In this document: positions 25,301-33,419 of the stretch, piece after piece
Position numbering within the stretch: position 1 is the stretch's first letter
Layout of the letters: every line of letters begins with the position of its first letter
Notes under the pieces: model-generated
What the model saw: only the letters and a program-made list of their open reading frames with translations
What the model was told of the DNA's origin: nothing
Databases searched by the model: none
Assembly: GCA_018432935.1 (NCBI GenBank)
Contig: JAHDSF010000005.1
Coordinates: 145,259-209,258 of the forward strand
DNA length: 64,000 bases
Source of the DNA: Rhodospirillales bacterium
GTDB taxonomy: Bacteria > Pseudomonadota > Alphaproteobacteria > Rhodospirillales > Shumkoniaceae
Direction of reading: 5' to 3'
Made by a program: the position numbers and the translations under genes

Positions 25301-25407
25301 ACCGGGGGGTTGTCGGTCGGCTGCCCGTCGGCGTCGAGGTCATGGTGCCACTGCGGGATTTCGTAGGGAGAATTGAGGATAGGCTGCTCGAAAAAGCGGT
25401 CGCTCAT
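22369..25407 (-). CDS. Type III restriction enzyme-like helicase-nuclease (Res)
   Basis: The protein is 1012 aa from ATG 25407 (GTG 25410 is an alternative; GAGGGAACG precedes both). It has an SF2 helicase core with Walker A MATGSGKTTVMAM at about 177-189 and a DEAH box in VVINDEAHHCY at about 312-322. A C-terminal PD-(D/E)xK nuclease follows at about 930-957 (KYLPDYIVQIDDG, then VVMEVKG). Res subunits use ATP to translocate or signal along DNA and cut when two unmodified sites are met, with the partner Mod giving specificity. It is the first gene of the eight-gene operon. Confidence 0.9.
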   Translation of the reverse strand: MSDRFFEQPILNSPYEIPQWHHDLDADGQPTDNPPVHGRRRSELITPVPKPKKQKGKKKAAEQAGFVFADEHGLTTAEQEYNPTPIINEIRTYVDAWRKLSNPSDWNVTPTTARLLQHWRHHPFAGIRPFFCQVEAVETIIWLTEVAPKLGKQGAKFWDHVRGANEQANPALLRLAMKMATGSGKTTVMAMLIAWHVANAVRHPNAKSYSRGFLIVTPGITIRDRLRVLLPNDPDSYYKTRELVPTDMLPDIDRAKIVITNYHALKQRERMEVSKVGRALLKGRGNDVNTLETEGQMLQRVMPDLMGIKRIVVINDEAHHCYREKPGANGGAGLSGEEKDEAKKNNEAARLWINGIEIVKRKLGLQAVYDLSATPFFLRGSGYAEGTLFPWTISDFSLMDAIECGIVKLPRVPVADNLPNAEMPVYRNLWEHIGKKMPKKGRGKSESLDPHKLPSELQTALYALYGHYEKTFDLWDKEGIGVPPVFIVVCNNTATSKLLYDFISGFLREDEDGNTHFHDGRLELFRNYDEHGNRLPRPRTLLIDSEQLESGDALDKDFRAVASDEIDQFKRELAQRSGAAAAEKITDQDLLREVMNTVGKPGRLGESIRCVVSVSMLTEGWDANTVTHILGVRAFGTQLLCEQVVGRALRRQSYELNDDGLFNAEYADILGIPFDFTAKPVVAPPKPPRETVHVFAVREREMLEVRFPRVEGYRVELPDERLQARFTQDSVLHLTPERVGPCTVLLEGIVGEGVTLDIKHLEKVRPSTVCYNLAKHLLFKHFRDPGQEPKLHLFGQLKRITREWIDGGYLKCSGGTFPAQLMYQEIADQAAERIYLACQRTDAGARRVKAILDAYNPVGSSRFVNFNTSKKTRWKTNPDRCHVNWVVCDSDWEAQFALALETHPRVRAYVKNQALGFEVPYRDGATPRKYLPDYIVQIDDGHTDLLNVVMEVKGFRGGDAQLKAETMRALWVPGVNNLGRFGRWAFAEFTAVFEMESQLARLIDSFLVREPA

Positions 25408-25523
25408 CACGTTCCCTCACCGACGACTCCGCGTGTTCTGATTGCGGATCTTTGACATAACCTATCGCGCCGGTACGCGTTCGATCCAGCCCGAATTTCG
25501 CCGCTGGCGTCGTGCTCGGCGGC

Positions 25524-25608
25524 AAGTTTCGTCCGAAACTTTTGTGCATATGGATTTGCTACCGCCTTGAAATCGCTCAATTCACCGCCGAAGTTTGACC
25601 CGAAACTT
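25524..25608. promoter_or_regulatory. Two palindromes AAGTTT-N6-AAACTT
   Basis: AAGTTTCGTCCGAAACTT (25524-25541, perfect palindrome) and AAGTTTGACCCGAAACTT (25591-25608) lie 67 bp apart, and their right flanks are also similar (ctttTGTNCA-NNTGGAT). They sit 117-201 bp upstream of the Res start, in the 417-bp gap 25411-25827 that holds no gene. The pattern fits a dimeric repressor binding two operators that control the restriction operon. Spacing is about six helical turns, allowing looping. Confidence 0.5.
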
Positions 25609-25827
25609 TGGTCCAAGTGGATGCTGGGTTTTGCGGCGATTGCCTAAGTCTCTGAACCGTCAATGTTTTTCCCGCCCTGCAACACCGCCGCAGGCGCTCG
25701 GCGCCGCGATTTTCGATGCTGGGCCGGCGAAAGCCTCGCAAATGGCTGGTCCCGGGTGGTCCGCCACCTGCAAAGCGGCACCCGGAACGGGTGCTGATAT
25801 CTGATGGCACCGAATGGCACCTGCATG

Positions 25828-27753
25828 TCAGATTGAATCACCCGATCCCGTCGGCTCGAGATCCATCTCAGCGAGAAACCGGGAGGGTTGCCGCGACCAT
25901 CCTCGGTATTGGCTGGCGTACGACAGCACGAGATTCTTTCGGGTGCGCGTGATCGCGACAAAGCAATTCCGCCGCTCCTCCTCCAGCTCGGCCGGTCGCG
26001 CATCCGGCTTGAGGCTCTGCCACGATGGAAGGACCGATTCCGCCAAGCCGATCAGCCAAACGTAATCGAACTCCAAGCCTTTAGCGGCATGGATGGTCAG
26101 GAGGCGCACCGCATTTGGATCGGGCGGAGGTTCCTTCGGCCGAAGTGCGAGTCCCTGCAACAGCTCGTCCAGGTCCGGCTGACTTCCCTTCTCGGCTCTG
26201 ATTGCCTTGGCCGCGACCTCCCAAGCAGCTTTGTCTTCGTCCGCGTCACTCACGTTGCCATTTGGCGCCGCGGCAGTTTGCGGCAGCCATGCGATCGCCT
26301 CCGCAACGATCTTCGGCCAGGTTGCTCGCGCCTGAACCAGCCGGCAGGCAAGCTCTGACAATCGCGATGCCGTTTCATCCCCATTCGTCTTCGCAGCGAG
26401 GGACCAGTGTTCGAGGTACGAAAGGCCGGAAGAGGCTGCTTCGGCCGCAAGTATGGCCGCATCCAGTTCCATACCAGAAATGCGATTGGCGGCTCCGACC
26501 ATGGCTGTGAATACCTGCCTGTCGGTCGGGCGAAGAGCCAGCTCAAGGCAGCTTTGCAGCCATACGAATTGGGCGGAGACGAACCTGTCCCGACGCGTGG
26601 CGATAGAGGCGGGCACGCCGGCTCCACGCAGGGCATCCAGCACGGGCTGAAGAATCGCCCTTGTCCGGCCGAGCACCGCGGTTCGGCCCCATTTTCCCCG
26701 CCCGGATCGAGCGATTTCGGCGCCGACCGATTGCGCCTCGTCAACGTCGGTCTGGAACACCCTTTTGCGGATCGCCGGTCCCTCGTCAGGCAGCGTCGAA
26801 ACGAGAGCGGCCTTTCCGGGGGTGCGATCTGAGTTGTGTGCTACGAGGTTGTTTGCGGCGTTGACGACCTCTGGAGGGCAGCGCCGGTTCTCGACGAGCT
26901 GCATCAGGACCGGAGAGAAGTTCTGGCGGAAGGCGACGATCTGCTGATAGCTCGCACCTGCCCATTGGTAGATGATCTGATCGTCATCCGCGACTGCGAA
27001 GAGGTTCTTGAACTCCGACCCGGCCAGAAACCGAACAAGCCTGTACTGAGCTGGCGTCGTGTCCTGAAATTCGTCGATGAGCCAATACGGGTAGGACTGA
27101 CGAATTCTGGCCGCAACGGCCGGGATACTGTGGACGAGCCGACACGTGTCCAAGATCAAGCCGTTAAAATCCATCAGGTTCCGCGTTCTCAACGCATTCT
27201 CGTAGATCCCGTAGACACGAGCCGCTCGCTCGCCGGCCTTCGGATCCCGGAAACGCTGTGCAGTCTTCTCAGGGCTGACCAAGCTGCTTCGCAACTGGTC
27301 GATGGCCTTCAGCCACCGAACGTCATCCTGTGCGACGGTTTCCCCGTTCTCGGCCGCCTGCCGAATGGCATCCCGCAGCAGTTCCTCACGATCTTGGTCC
27401 TGGTCGTAGATCCCGAAATCCGGTCTGATCCCGAGGTGTGATCCATGTTGCCGAAGAACCTGGGCGCAGAAGCTGTGAAATGTTCCGATGACGGCTCTTT
27501 CCGTCAGGCCAGGCACCATGCCCTCGACCCGAGTTCTCATCTCGTCACCGGCCTTCGTTGTGAACGTGAGGGCGAGAACACGAAAATTGCGGTTCCTGGA
27601 ATTGTCCAAGATCCTCGCGATGCGCGTGGTCAGAACAGTGGTTTTTCCCACTCCGGGACCCGCCAAGACCAGCGCAGCCCCTTCCCCCCAGTCGACGGCT
27701 TGCCGTTGCGTGACGCTCAAGCGGTCAAAAGCTGCCGCGAGTTCGGGTGTCAT
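25828..27753 (-). CDS. gajB: GajB-like UvrD helicase (Gabija)
   Basis: The 641-aa SF1A helicase has Walker A AGPGVGKTTVLTTRIARIL at 31-49, LTFTTKAGDEMRTR, GTFHSFCAQVL (Q-motif region), Walker B WLIDEFQDTTPAQY, LTIHAAKGLEFDYVWLIG (motif V), and CFVAITRTRKNLVLS (motif VI). ATG 27753 overlaps the upstream gajA stop (ATGA). The open frame starts 51 codons earlier, but that part is inside gajA. In the Gabija system GajB senses DNA ends and hydrolyses nucleotides to activate GajA. At 641 aa it is longer than the GajB proteins I recall (roughly 500 aa), so it may be a variant. Confidence 0.8.
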   Translation of the reverse strand: MTPELAAAFDRLSVTQRQAVDWGEGAALVLAGPGVGKTTVLTTRIARILDNSRNRNFRVLALTFTTKAGDEMRTRVEGMVPGLTERAVIGTFHSFCAQVLRQHGSHLGIRPDFGIYDQDQDREELLRDAIRQAAENGETVAQDDVRWLKAIDQLRSSLVSPEKTAQRFRDPKAGERAARVYGIYENALRTRNLMDFNGLILDTCRLVHSIPAVAARIRQSYPYWLIDEFQDTTPAQYRLVRFLAGSEFKNLFAVADDDQIIYQWAGASYQQIVAFRQNFSPVLMQLVENRRCPPEVVNAANNLVAHNSDRTPGKAALVSTLPDEGPAIRKRVFQTDVDEAQSVGAEIARSGRGKWGRTAVLGRTRAILQPVLDALRGAGVPASIATRRDRFVSAQFVWLQSCLELALRPTDRQVFTAMVGAANRISGMELDAAILAAEAASSGLSYLEHWSLAAKTNGDETASRLSELACRLVQARATWPKIVAEAIAWLPQTAAAPNGNVSDADEDKAAWEVAAKAIRAEKGSQPDLDELLQGLALRPKEPPPDPNAVRLLTIHAAKGLEFDYVWLIGLAESVLPSWQSLKPDARPAELEEERRNCFVAITRTRKNLVLSYASQYRGWSRQPSRFLAEMDLEPTGSGDSI

Positions 27754-29666
27754 GCTGTCCCGTCCCGAAGCGCTTTCACCAGGGTGACGAACGGGATCGG
27801 CATCCGCTCCGCGAGAGCGCGATCCTTCGCGACCCGCAATGACAACGCCCCCATGTACCCGGTCTTCCTGTTCTTGAGGCGCGCTCGGAACTCCTCGATT
27901 GGGCAAGTCATGGCAGAGGCACCGCTGATCTCGGCAAGGATCTCCCGAAGAAGTCCCTCGTGTCCATCCTCAAGAAGCTGATCCTCGAGATCGCGAGACG
28001 CCGGCAACGACTGGAGGCGAGATGCCAGTTCGGCTTCCTCAAAACCACGATCCAGAATCTGTTGTCTGAACTTGGCGGCCTCGGCATCTCCGTCGGTGAT
28101 CATCTGCCAGGGGATTCCGAAACCCTGTGCCAACGCCGGGTAAATCGCGGCATTCCCACTCTGCTGAAAATCGATGACGGAGACGCCGTGCGCATCCAAG
28201 GGCCAATCCAATGCCTGTCCAAGTGCGTGAAGGAGGAGGTATTCCGTCACCCCTTCGACAAGGATCCAGCGTCGGGCGAAAAAGATTTCGCCCCGCACCC
28301 TGCGACCGTGGAACCCGAGTTCCTCCTCGTCTTCGCCGGAAGGCAGTATCCGACACTGATGGCGGAATTTGCGTAATGCTTCGGCCCGCGTCTTCGTATC
28401 GGGATCCTTCCGATAACAGCGGAGCAGGTTCTTTGCCATCTCCGTGTCAAACCACGAGCGCGCCGCCACAAGACCACTGCTCGTGTCCCGGTGGAATATG
28501 CGTCCGGCGCCGCCACGAGTGAAGCCGTCGAGGGAACCGTTCCAGGGCAATTCAGAGACGACCTGCCGCGGAATGGAGGTGACCTCCGTGCGACCATTCC
28601 GAAGACAGACCAGACGGAGGTCCCTCAAGGGAACGCGCTGGACGAAATATGGGGAATGGGTCGTCATCAGCTTTTGGCCCGAGAGACCCAGGATCCGCTC
28701 CCAAAGCGTTCGTGCCGCTTGTGGATGCAGGTGGGCCTCCGGTTCCTCGATCGCAAACACGGCTTCCACGCCGGACCGGTCAGCTTCCTCGAGCTGCTGG
28801 AGGACGGCAGCCTGGAACAGGAAGATCACAGCCAAGCTTTGGAGACCTTGGCCGTGATGGTCGAGCGGCAGCCAGGGACGCGGCTCCTCGTTCCGGAGAA
28901 CGATCCCCGTCCTTTGCAGCATGTCCTCGACCCCAAGCGGCAGAGTGTTGAGCCGAGCCGCACCCGGTCCCTCTCCAATGGCCACCCTGGTCGCTTGACC
29001 TATCAGTTCGGCGATTTCCGATAGACGCGGATCGGCAGCGACAATTCGCGCATCCAGTTCGGACAAGATGCGCAGCGCATCCGCCTCCAACTCCTCCGGA
29101 ATGCGTACTCCTCGAAGGAGGCGCCCCCAATGACCGGAACGAGGTGTGAACTCCTCCGCGGCGTCACGCAAGGCGCCAAGCCAGAAGAGGGGCATGTAGC
29201 CGAAAAAGCCGGTCAGGTTGATCGCTCTTCGGCGTTCGGGAAGAGGTTCGCCCGCAGCGTCAAGGAACTGCCAGACGGGGTCGAAAACTTCCTTCTCTTC
29301 ATTCCACGCGCAAGTGACACGGACGGTGAGAACGTTCCGGCCATCCGGCAACACCGGCATGATGTCCTCAAGAGCCGCGACCATGTCAGCGTCCCAAGCG
29401 CCCGGCGCCGGCTCCTCCATCACGAGCGTGATCCTTACGGCAGGGAGCGTGCGGGGGTCATCTCCCGGTCCAGGCCGATGTACGTCGTTCTCGGAAAACC
29501 CTGTCCCGCGCTGCCCCCAGCGTCTGCTCAATACGATCCGTACGGCATCGAGAATGGCCGTCTTCCCGGAGTTATTCGGCCCGATGAAGACCGTTGTTTC
29601 ATTTAGGTCCACTTCAAGACTGCGGATGGACCGGAAGTTCTCGATGTGAAGGCGAGCTATCCGCAT
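27750..29666 (-). CDS. gajA: GajA-like OLD-family ATPase/TOPRIM nuclease (Gabija)
   Basis: The 638-aa protein starts with an SMC/RecF-type ATPase: IENFRSIRSLEVDL and Walker A FIGPNNSGKTAIL at about 27-40, then a Walker B region AIEEPEAHLHPQA at about 302-314 and the THSPYFV segment. A C-terminal TOPRIM nuclease follows, with WILVEGVTEYLLLHAL at about 466-481 and DGDAEA at about 524. The order ATPase then TOPRIM, followed directly by a UvrD helicase, defines Gabija-like class 2 OLD systems, which cleave phage DNA when host nucleotides fall. ATG 29666 is preceded by a candidate promoter with a TATAAA box. Confidence 0.85.
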   Translation of the reverse strand: MRIARLHIENFRSIRSLEVDLNETTVFIGPNNSGKTAILDAVRIVLSRRWGQRGTGFSENDVHRPGPGDDPRTLPAVRITLVMEEPAPGAWDADMVAALEDIMPVLPDGRNVLTVRVTCAWNEEKEVFDPVWQFLDAAGEPLPERRRAINLTGFFGYMPLFWLGALRDAAEEFTPRSGHWGRLLRGVRIPEELEADALRILSELDARIVAADPRLSEIAELIGQATRVAIGEGPGAARLNTLPLGVEDMLQRTGIVLRNEEPRPWLPLDHHGQGLQSLAVIFLFQAAVLQQLEEADRSGVEAVFAIEEPEAHLHPQAARTLWERILGLSGQKLMTTHSPYFVQRVPLRDLRLVCLRNGRTEVTSIPRQVVSELPWNGSLDGFTRGGAGRIFHRDTSSGLVAARSWFDTEMAKNLLRCYRKDPDTKTRAEALRKFRHQCRILPSGEDEEELGFHGRRVRGEIFFARRWILVEGVTEYLLLHALGQALDWPLDAHGVSVIDFQQSGNAAIYPALAQGFGIPWQMITDGDAEAAKFRQQILDRGFEEAELASRLQSLPASRDLEDQLLEDGHEGLLREILAEISGASAMTCPIEEFRARLKNRKTGYMGALSLRVAKDRALAERMPIPFVTLVKALRDGTA

Positions 29667-29718
29667 GTGGGTGCCTTGTTGGCGGCTTGATGTTTTGCAT
29701 TCGTCAAAGCTACCTGAC

Positions 29719-29724
29719 TTTATA
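29719..29724 (-). promoter_or_regulatory. Candidate -10 box of gajA promoter
   Basis: On the minus strand TATAAA lies 53 bp upstream of the gajA start. A weak TGGTGA is 17 bp further up, at the -35 position. The short gap here (29667-29765) is AT-richer than its neighbours. Confidence 0.35.
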
Positions 29725-29765
29725 CCTTTTCTTGCGGACCCTCACCAGACGGCAACCGCAATTCG

Positions 29766-30194
29766 TTACCCCATTTGCCACACGGCGTTCAGTACGATCT
29801 CGACGGCGATCTGAAGGCTTTCCGCCCTACCGTGCAAGTCTCCGCGCTGATTCACGACCCGAAATCGCCATCCATTTTGGGCTCGCTCCACGACGACGTC
29901 CGAACCATCGCGCCTGAACTGGACAGCGCCGTCGAGCAGACTGTCCCAGTCAATGAAAGCATTGCTTGGGCGGCCGGCTGCGAGTACCTGGGCGCTCCTC
30001 CACTCCAGTTCGGCCCGTGGATCTTCGTACTTCGCGAGGTTGATGTGGTGATTCGATGCAAAGAACTTCCAAACACATTCAGAAATTGCGCTGTCATACT
30101 CAATGCGCTGCAGACACGCTGAAGCTATATTTCCGTCCAATTCGAGTTCTGCCCTGATCATGGAATCGTTATTCTGCCCAAAGGTCCATCTCAC
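29766..30194 (-). CDS. Hypothetical protein, 142 aa
   Basis: I do not recognise this protein. GTG 30194 follows AAAGGAACAGAAC, 12 bp after the Rep gene, suggesting co-transcription with rep. It has no signal or membrane helix. It is alpha/beta in character, with a strand-rich second half (VQFRRDGSDVVVERAQNGWRFRVVNQRGD). The following gap to gajA is about 100 bp. It could be a regulator or accessory of rep or of the Gabija genes; nothing in the sequence decides this. Confidence 0.6.
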   Translation of the reverse strand: MRWTFGQNNDSMIRAELELDGNIASACLQRIEYDSAISECVWKFFASNHHINLAKYEDPRAELEWRSAQVLAAGRPSNAFIDWDSLLDGAVQFRRDGSDVVVERAQNGWRFRVVNQRGDLHGRAESLQIAVEIVLNAVWQMG

Positions 30195-30206
30195 GTTCTG
30201 TTCCTT

Positions 30207-31238
30207 TCAACTCGGGTTGTTGATTGCCGTCCAGTGACGTTTCACCGTGCGAAGCGACAATCCCGTCCGCTCGGCGATCTCGGCCTGGGTTTCACATCGG
30301 CCTTCGGCCACGACCTCAAACCTCGCGCGCCGGAGTGTATCGGTGGTCGTCCGAGACCGTTTCCTCGCGGTGTAAAGAGCGCCGAGCGCCTGCCTCTCCG
30401 GCAAGGACAAGTCCATGTCGGGGCGCAGACCGACGGCGCCCCTGTCCTTCTCTTTCGCACCCCTCCCGGTGTAGCGCGTCCAAACCCAATTGCTGACCGA
30501 CCGCGCCGTCGCCCGGACCTCGCTCGCGGAAAGGGGTACCGGAAATGCATTGAATTCCGTGGCTCGCTCGAACACGGCGTGGCGGAATTCCTCCGCCGAG
30601 GTAAAGCGCGCCTTCGCGCTGTAAGCCCAGGTGCGAAGGCGATCGAACAGGGTGCAATTTCGCCCGAGGCCAACGCTTGCGACAGAACCGCGTGGAGAAG
30701 AAGGAAGATCGAGACCCCGGGCAAGAGCGCCAAGGCTGTAGGCCCGATCGGCGGCGGCCCTCACGCACCATTGCGGGTGAAGAGGATTCTTCGCCAGCAA
30801 TCTCGCATATCCAGGATCCGCCCCCAACGCCTGCGTCAAGGCCGCCTCGATCGCGGCCGCGTACCTGATCGGTTTCGCTCGGGCGGCTTCAGTCGTCGCG
30901 ACGGGAGCCGAAAGGAGATAGTACAGGTGGGCGGTGCCCAACGGCGCCCCCGCTTCCCTCGGCATTGAGGCGACGATCAAGTTGGGCGCGGGCACCCGGC
31001 CATCCATCCACGCGAGCGGCGCGCCCGGTGTGTCGATGTCGAACACCAGCCAGCTTATGAGGCCCGGCGCATTCGGTTGGACGTACGCAAATGCGGCCGC
31101 GTGCTCGCGCGATCTGATGATGGGATAGGCTTTGATGGCGGAAACGTACGGCCTTCGGGGCAGCTTCGCCGCGAATTCGGCCAGCATTCTTTCTGTCCGC
31201 GTATCGTGCGGGCCAGCGGCCGATAGGAGAGCGTGCAT
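30207..31238 (-). CDS. ColE2-type replication initiation protein (Rep/primase)
   Basis: The 343-aa protein fits the plasmid Replicase family of ColE2-type Rep proteins: FDIDTPGAPLAWMDG at the catalytic acidic motif, then HLYYLLSAPV, YAAAIEAALTQALGADPGYARLLAKNPLHPQW (the characteristic primase core), a PriCT-like helical region, and a C-terminal helix-turn-helix (QAEIAERTGLSLRTVKRHW). These proteins both bind the origin and make the primer. I prefer ATG 31238 (MHALLSAAG) because homologs begin near that point; TTG 31313 would add 25 residues. Together with the integrase it suggests the island can also replicate after excision. Confidence 0.8.
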   Translation of the reverse strand: MHALLSAAGPHDTRTERMLAEFAAKLPRRPYVSAIKAYPIIRSREHAAAFAYVQPNAPGLISWLVFDIDTPGAPLAWMDGRVPAPNLIVASMPREAGAPLGTAHLYYLLSAPVATTEAARAKPIRYAAAIEAALTQALGADPGYARLLAKNPLHPQWCVRAAADRAYSLGALARGLDLPSSPRGSVASVGLGRNCTLFDRLRTWAYSAKARFTSAEEFRHAVFERATEFNAFPVPLSASEVRATARSVSNWVWTRYTGRGAKEKDRGAVGLRPDMDLSLPERQALGALYTARKRSRTTTDTLRRARFEVVAEGRCETQAEIAERTGLSLRTVKRHWTAINNPS

Positions 31239-31362
31239 CCGAGGGGATCCGTTTGAACCGACGGCCCGAGACGGCCGCCGACGCTCAAATAGACCCCTCC
31301 GAATGTCCGACAAGCGCGCGAGAACGCCGGATGGCTATCAGCGGTCCGCGCGAAAGTCAACC

Positions 31363-33288
31363 TCACGCAGCTTCCGCCTGGGGAAGCGCGTCGGCGCTCG
31401 GCTCGAAGTATATCGATACCTCAGTCCCGGACCGTCTGACGCGCAGACCGAAATCCAACCGGTCAACGTACTCCTTGAGCACGCGCATGGAATCGCCGGT
31501 CGGATCGTAAGGCCCGTCGGTCATGTCTTCAATCACATGGCCCAAGAGCCGCTTACGCGAAGACCACGGGACGCCCTTTCCCTTGAGCTCGACGTTAAAG
31601 TCCTTTCTCAGGGAGTGGAAGTCCCGCTGAGGGTCATAGACGCCTTGACGGAAGCGGTAGTGGCTGAAGCGCTTGCTGAAAATTTCCGAGAGGCTGTCCG
31701 ACGACATTCCGCGGTCGATATCGGTGAACAGCCATTGCGATCCTTCCGCTTTCCGCCGTTCCACAAATTCGAGGAATCCAAGCTCTATGACGTGCTTGTG
31801 GATGGGAACATCGCGCACGCTGCTGCCCGTCTTTAGCTTCTTTCCTGGTCCTCGTCTGATTCGAATGCACGGAACGCCATCAACACGTTCGATGTCGGAT
31901 GTGTAAAGCTGGAGGGTCTCCTCTTCACGGAAGCCGTGGAAAACGGAGAGAATAGGTGCCCAGAACAGTGAGTCGGTGCGGTCCGCCAACGACCCCGAGA
32001 ATGCCGTCGTCGAAAAGAGCCTGCGGAGGTTTTCCGGTCCCCACGCCAGCCGCTCGGTCGGCGGAATCGACGCCTTGATCTCCTCAATCTCAGTCCGGCT
32101 CAGCTTGACTCCTTTCGCCGGGTTGATCCTTTCCGTCTTCATGATTTCCTCTGCAGCGAAATCGAAGACGGCGTGGATGCGCTGGATGTGAAGTCCGATC
32201 GTCGTCGGACTCAATCGGGGGATCCTCACCTTGTCCCTCTGGAGAGCGAATTCCTTGCGGTCAATGCGGCCCTCGTCCCGTAGCTGCTCGAGTTGCTCGA
32301 TCTTGTCCTTCTCCGCGTTATCCAGGTCCTCGACAATCTCGAGGATCGTCCGCCGATCTCGTGAGCTCTTTCCATGATTGTTCGGCAGCCTGCGCACTAG
32401 GCTCAGGAATTGCCGCACTTCGCCGCGCGTGTACGTGTCGACGGAACGATCGCCAAACGCCTCCAGGAACAGCCGCACGCTCGCATCGTGTTTGCGCACC
32501 ATGTCGCCCTTGTCCGTCCAAGACTTCAGCCGAGTCGCCGCCTCGGCGGCAAGCGCAGCGGCGGCTTCTGAGAAGAGGGGCCATCTTGACGTCCGGGGCG
32601 GAGTCTCTTCGGCGACAGGTTCGGGCGAGACTGGTCCAACGGCGGGAATGGCCCTTGCGATTGGGAAGACGGCCGCTGGAACGCCAACGATGGGCGTGGG
32701 GATGGTGGGGACGGGGACGAAAGCTGACGCGTCCTCCTCGTAAATGCCGTTTTCTCGCTTTTCATTGATCGCGGCAGCCTGAATCAATCCCCGAGCCGCC
32801 CAACGGTGGAGCGCCTTGCCATCATCGGAGTTGATGTCAACCGGCAGCCCCGCTCTTGCGAGAGCGGCCACGAGCGGCTGACGCACATGCTCCAGACGTC
32901 CGAGGCGTAGACATTCCCGAAGGATCTCGGCCTTCGCTCTCTCAGCCGCTGCTGCGGCGTCAGCCTCAGCAGGCTCCCGCGCCGGACGCAACGCGCGCTC
33001 CCGTTCTGCGACCTCGAGCGCATCCCGCATGATGTCGGCGGCAATGGCCTGCATGGCGCCCGGTGTAAGACTGAGTCCCTGAAACATGAGTCTCTCGACT
33101 TCCTCGAACAGGGCGTCCGTGACGACCCGTAGACGGGCCGCTCGATTCGCCGCGACAGCCGAGAGATGGGTTCGAGTTGAAACGCGAATCCCAGAGGTGG
33201 GGAAGAAGGATTCGAGCCGCTTCGGAATGCGTCGCCGCCACCAAAAGATGATCCCGCGGCGATAGAGTCCCAGGGTGCCCCGCATCAT
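31363..33288 (-). CDS. int: Site-specific tyrosine integrase
   Basis: The 641-aa protein has a tyrosine-recombinase C-terminal half: the Arg I region in HGFREEETLQL, then FHSLRKDF (the H-x-x-R pair), LLGH (the second His) and the final Tyr in DGPYDPTGDS. The N-terminal half is long, with an RRRIPKRLESFFP opening typical of integrases with a DUF6538-type N-terminus. The catalytic set looks complete. ATG 33288 is chosen because GAGGAAGGCA precedes it. It is the last island gene before tRNA-Gln and reads away from the tRNA, the normal layout for an integrase acting at the tRNA 3' end. Confidence 0.88.
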   Translation of the reverse strand: MMRGTLGLYRRGIIFWWRRRIPKRLESFFPTSGIRVSTRTHLSAVAANRAARLRVVTDALFEEVERLMFQGLSLTPGAMQAIAADIMRDALEVAERERALRPAREPAEADAAAAAERAKAEILRECLRLGRLEHVRQPLVAALARAGLPVDINSDDGKALHRWAARGLIQAAAINEKRENGIYEEDASAFVPVPTIPTPIVGVPAAVFPIARAIPAVGPVSPEPVAEETPPRTSRWPLFSEAAAALAAEAATRLKSWTDKGDMVRKHDASVRLFLEAFGDRSVDTYTRGEVRQFLSLVRRLPNNHGKSSRDRRTILEIVEDLDNAEKDKIEQLEQLRDEGRIDRKEFALQRDKVRIPRLSPTTIGLHIQRIHAVFDFAAEEIMKTERINPAKGVKLSRTEIEEIKASIPPTERLAWGPENLRRLFSTTAFSGSLADRTDSLFWAPILSVFHGFREEETLQLYTSDIERVDGVPCIRIRRGPGKKLKTGSSVRDVPIHKHVIELGFLEFVERRKAEGSQWLFTDIDRGMSSDSLSEIFSKRFSHYRFRQGVYDPQRDFHSLRKDFNVELKGKGVPWSSRKRLLGHVIEDMTDGPYDPTGDSMRVLKEYVDRLDFGLRVRRSGTEVSIYFEPSADALPQAEAA

Positions 33289-33419
33289 TGCCTTCCTCGC
33301 GTTTGCCGGAGGCGGCACATCCGTGTGGCACAGCAAGCGCGCACACGAGCAATTCCGGGCGCCTCCGGCCGGTTACGACCGGTGAAACGCCTGGGATTTA
33401 CTGGGATTCTGCTGGGCTC

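Noticed and set aside
12392..25407. Assignment of the restriction operon to BREX or DISARM
   Set aside because: No PglZ, BrxC-type ATPase, DrmB or phospholipase D gene is present. The methyltransferase and helicase fit type III-like proteins.
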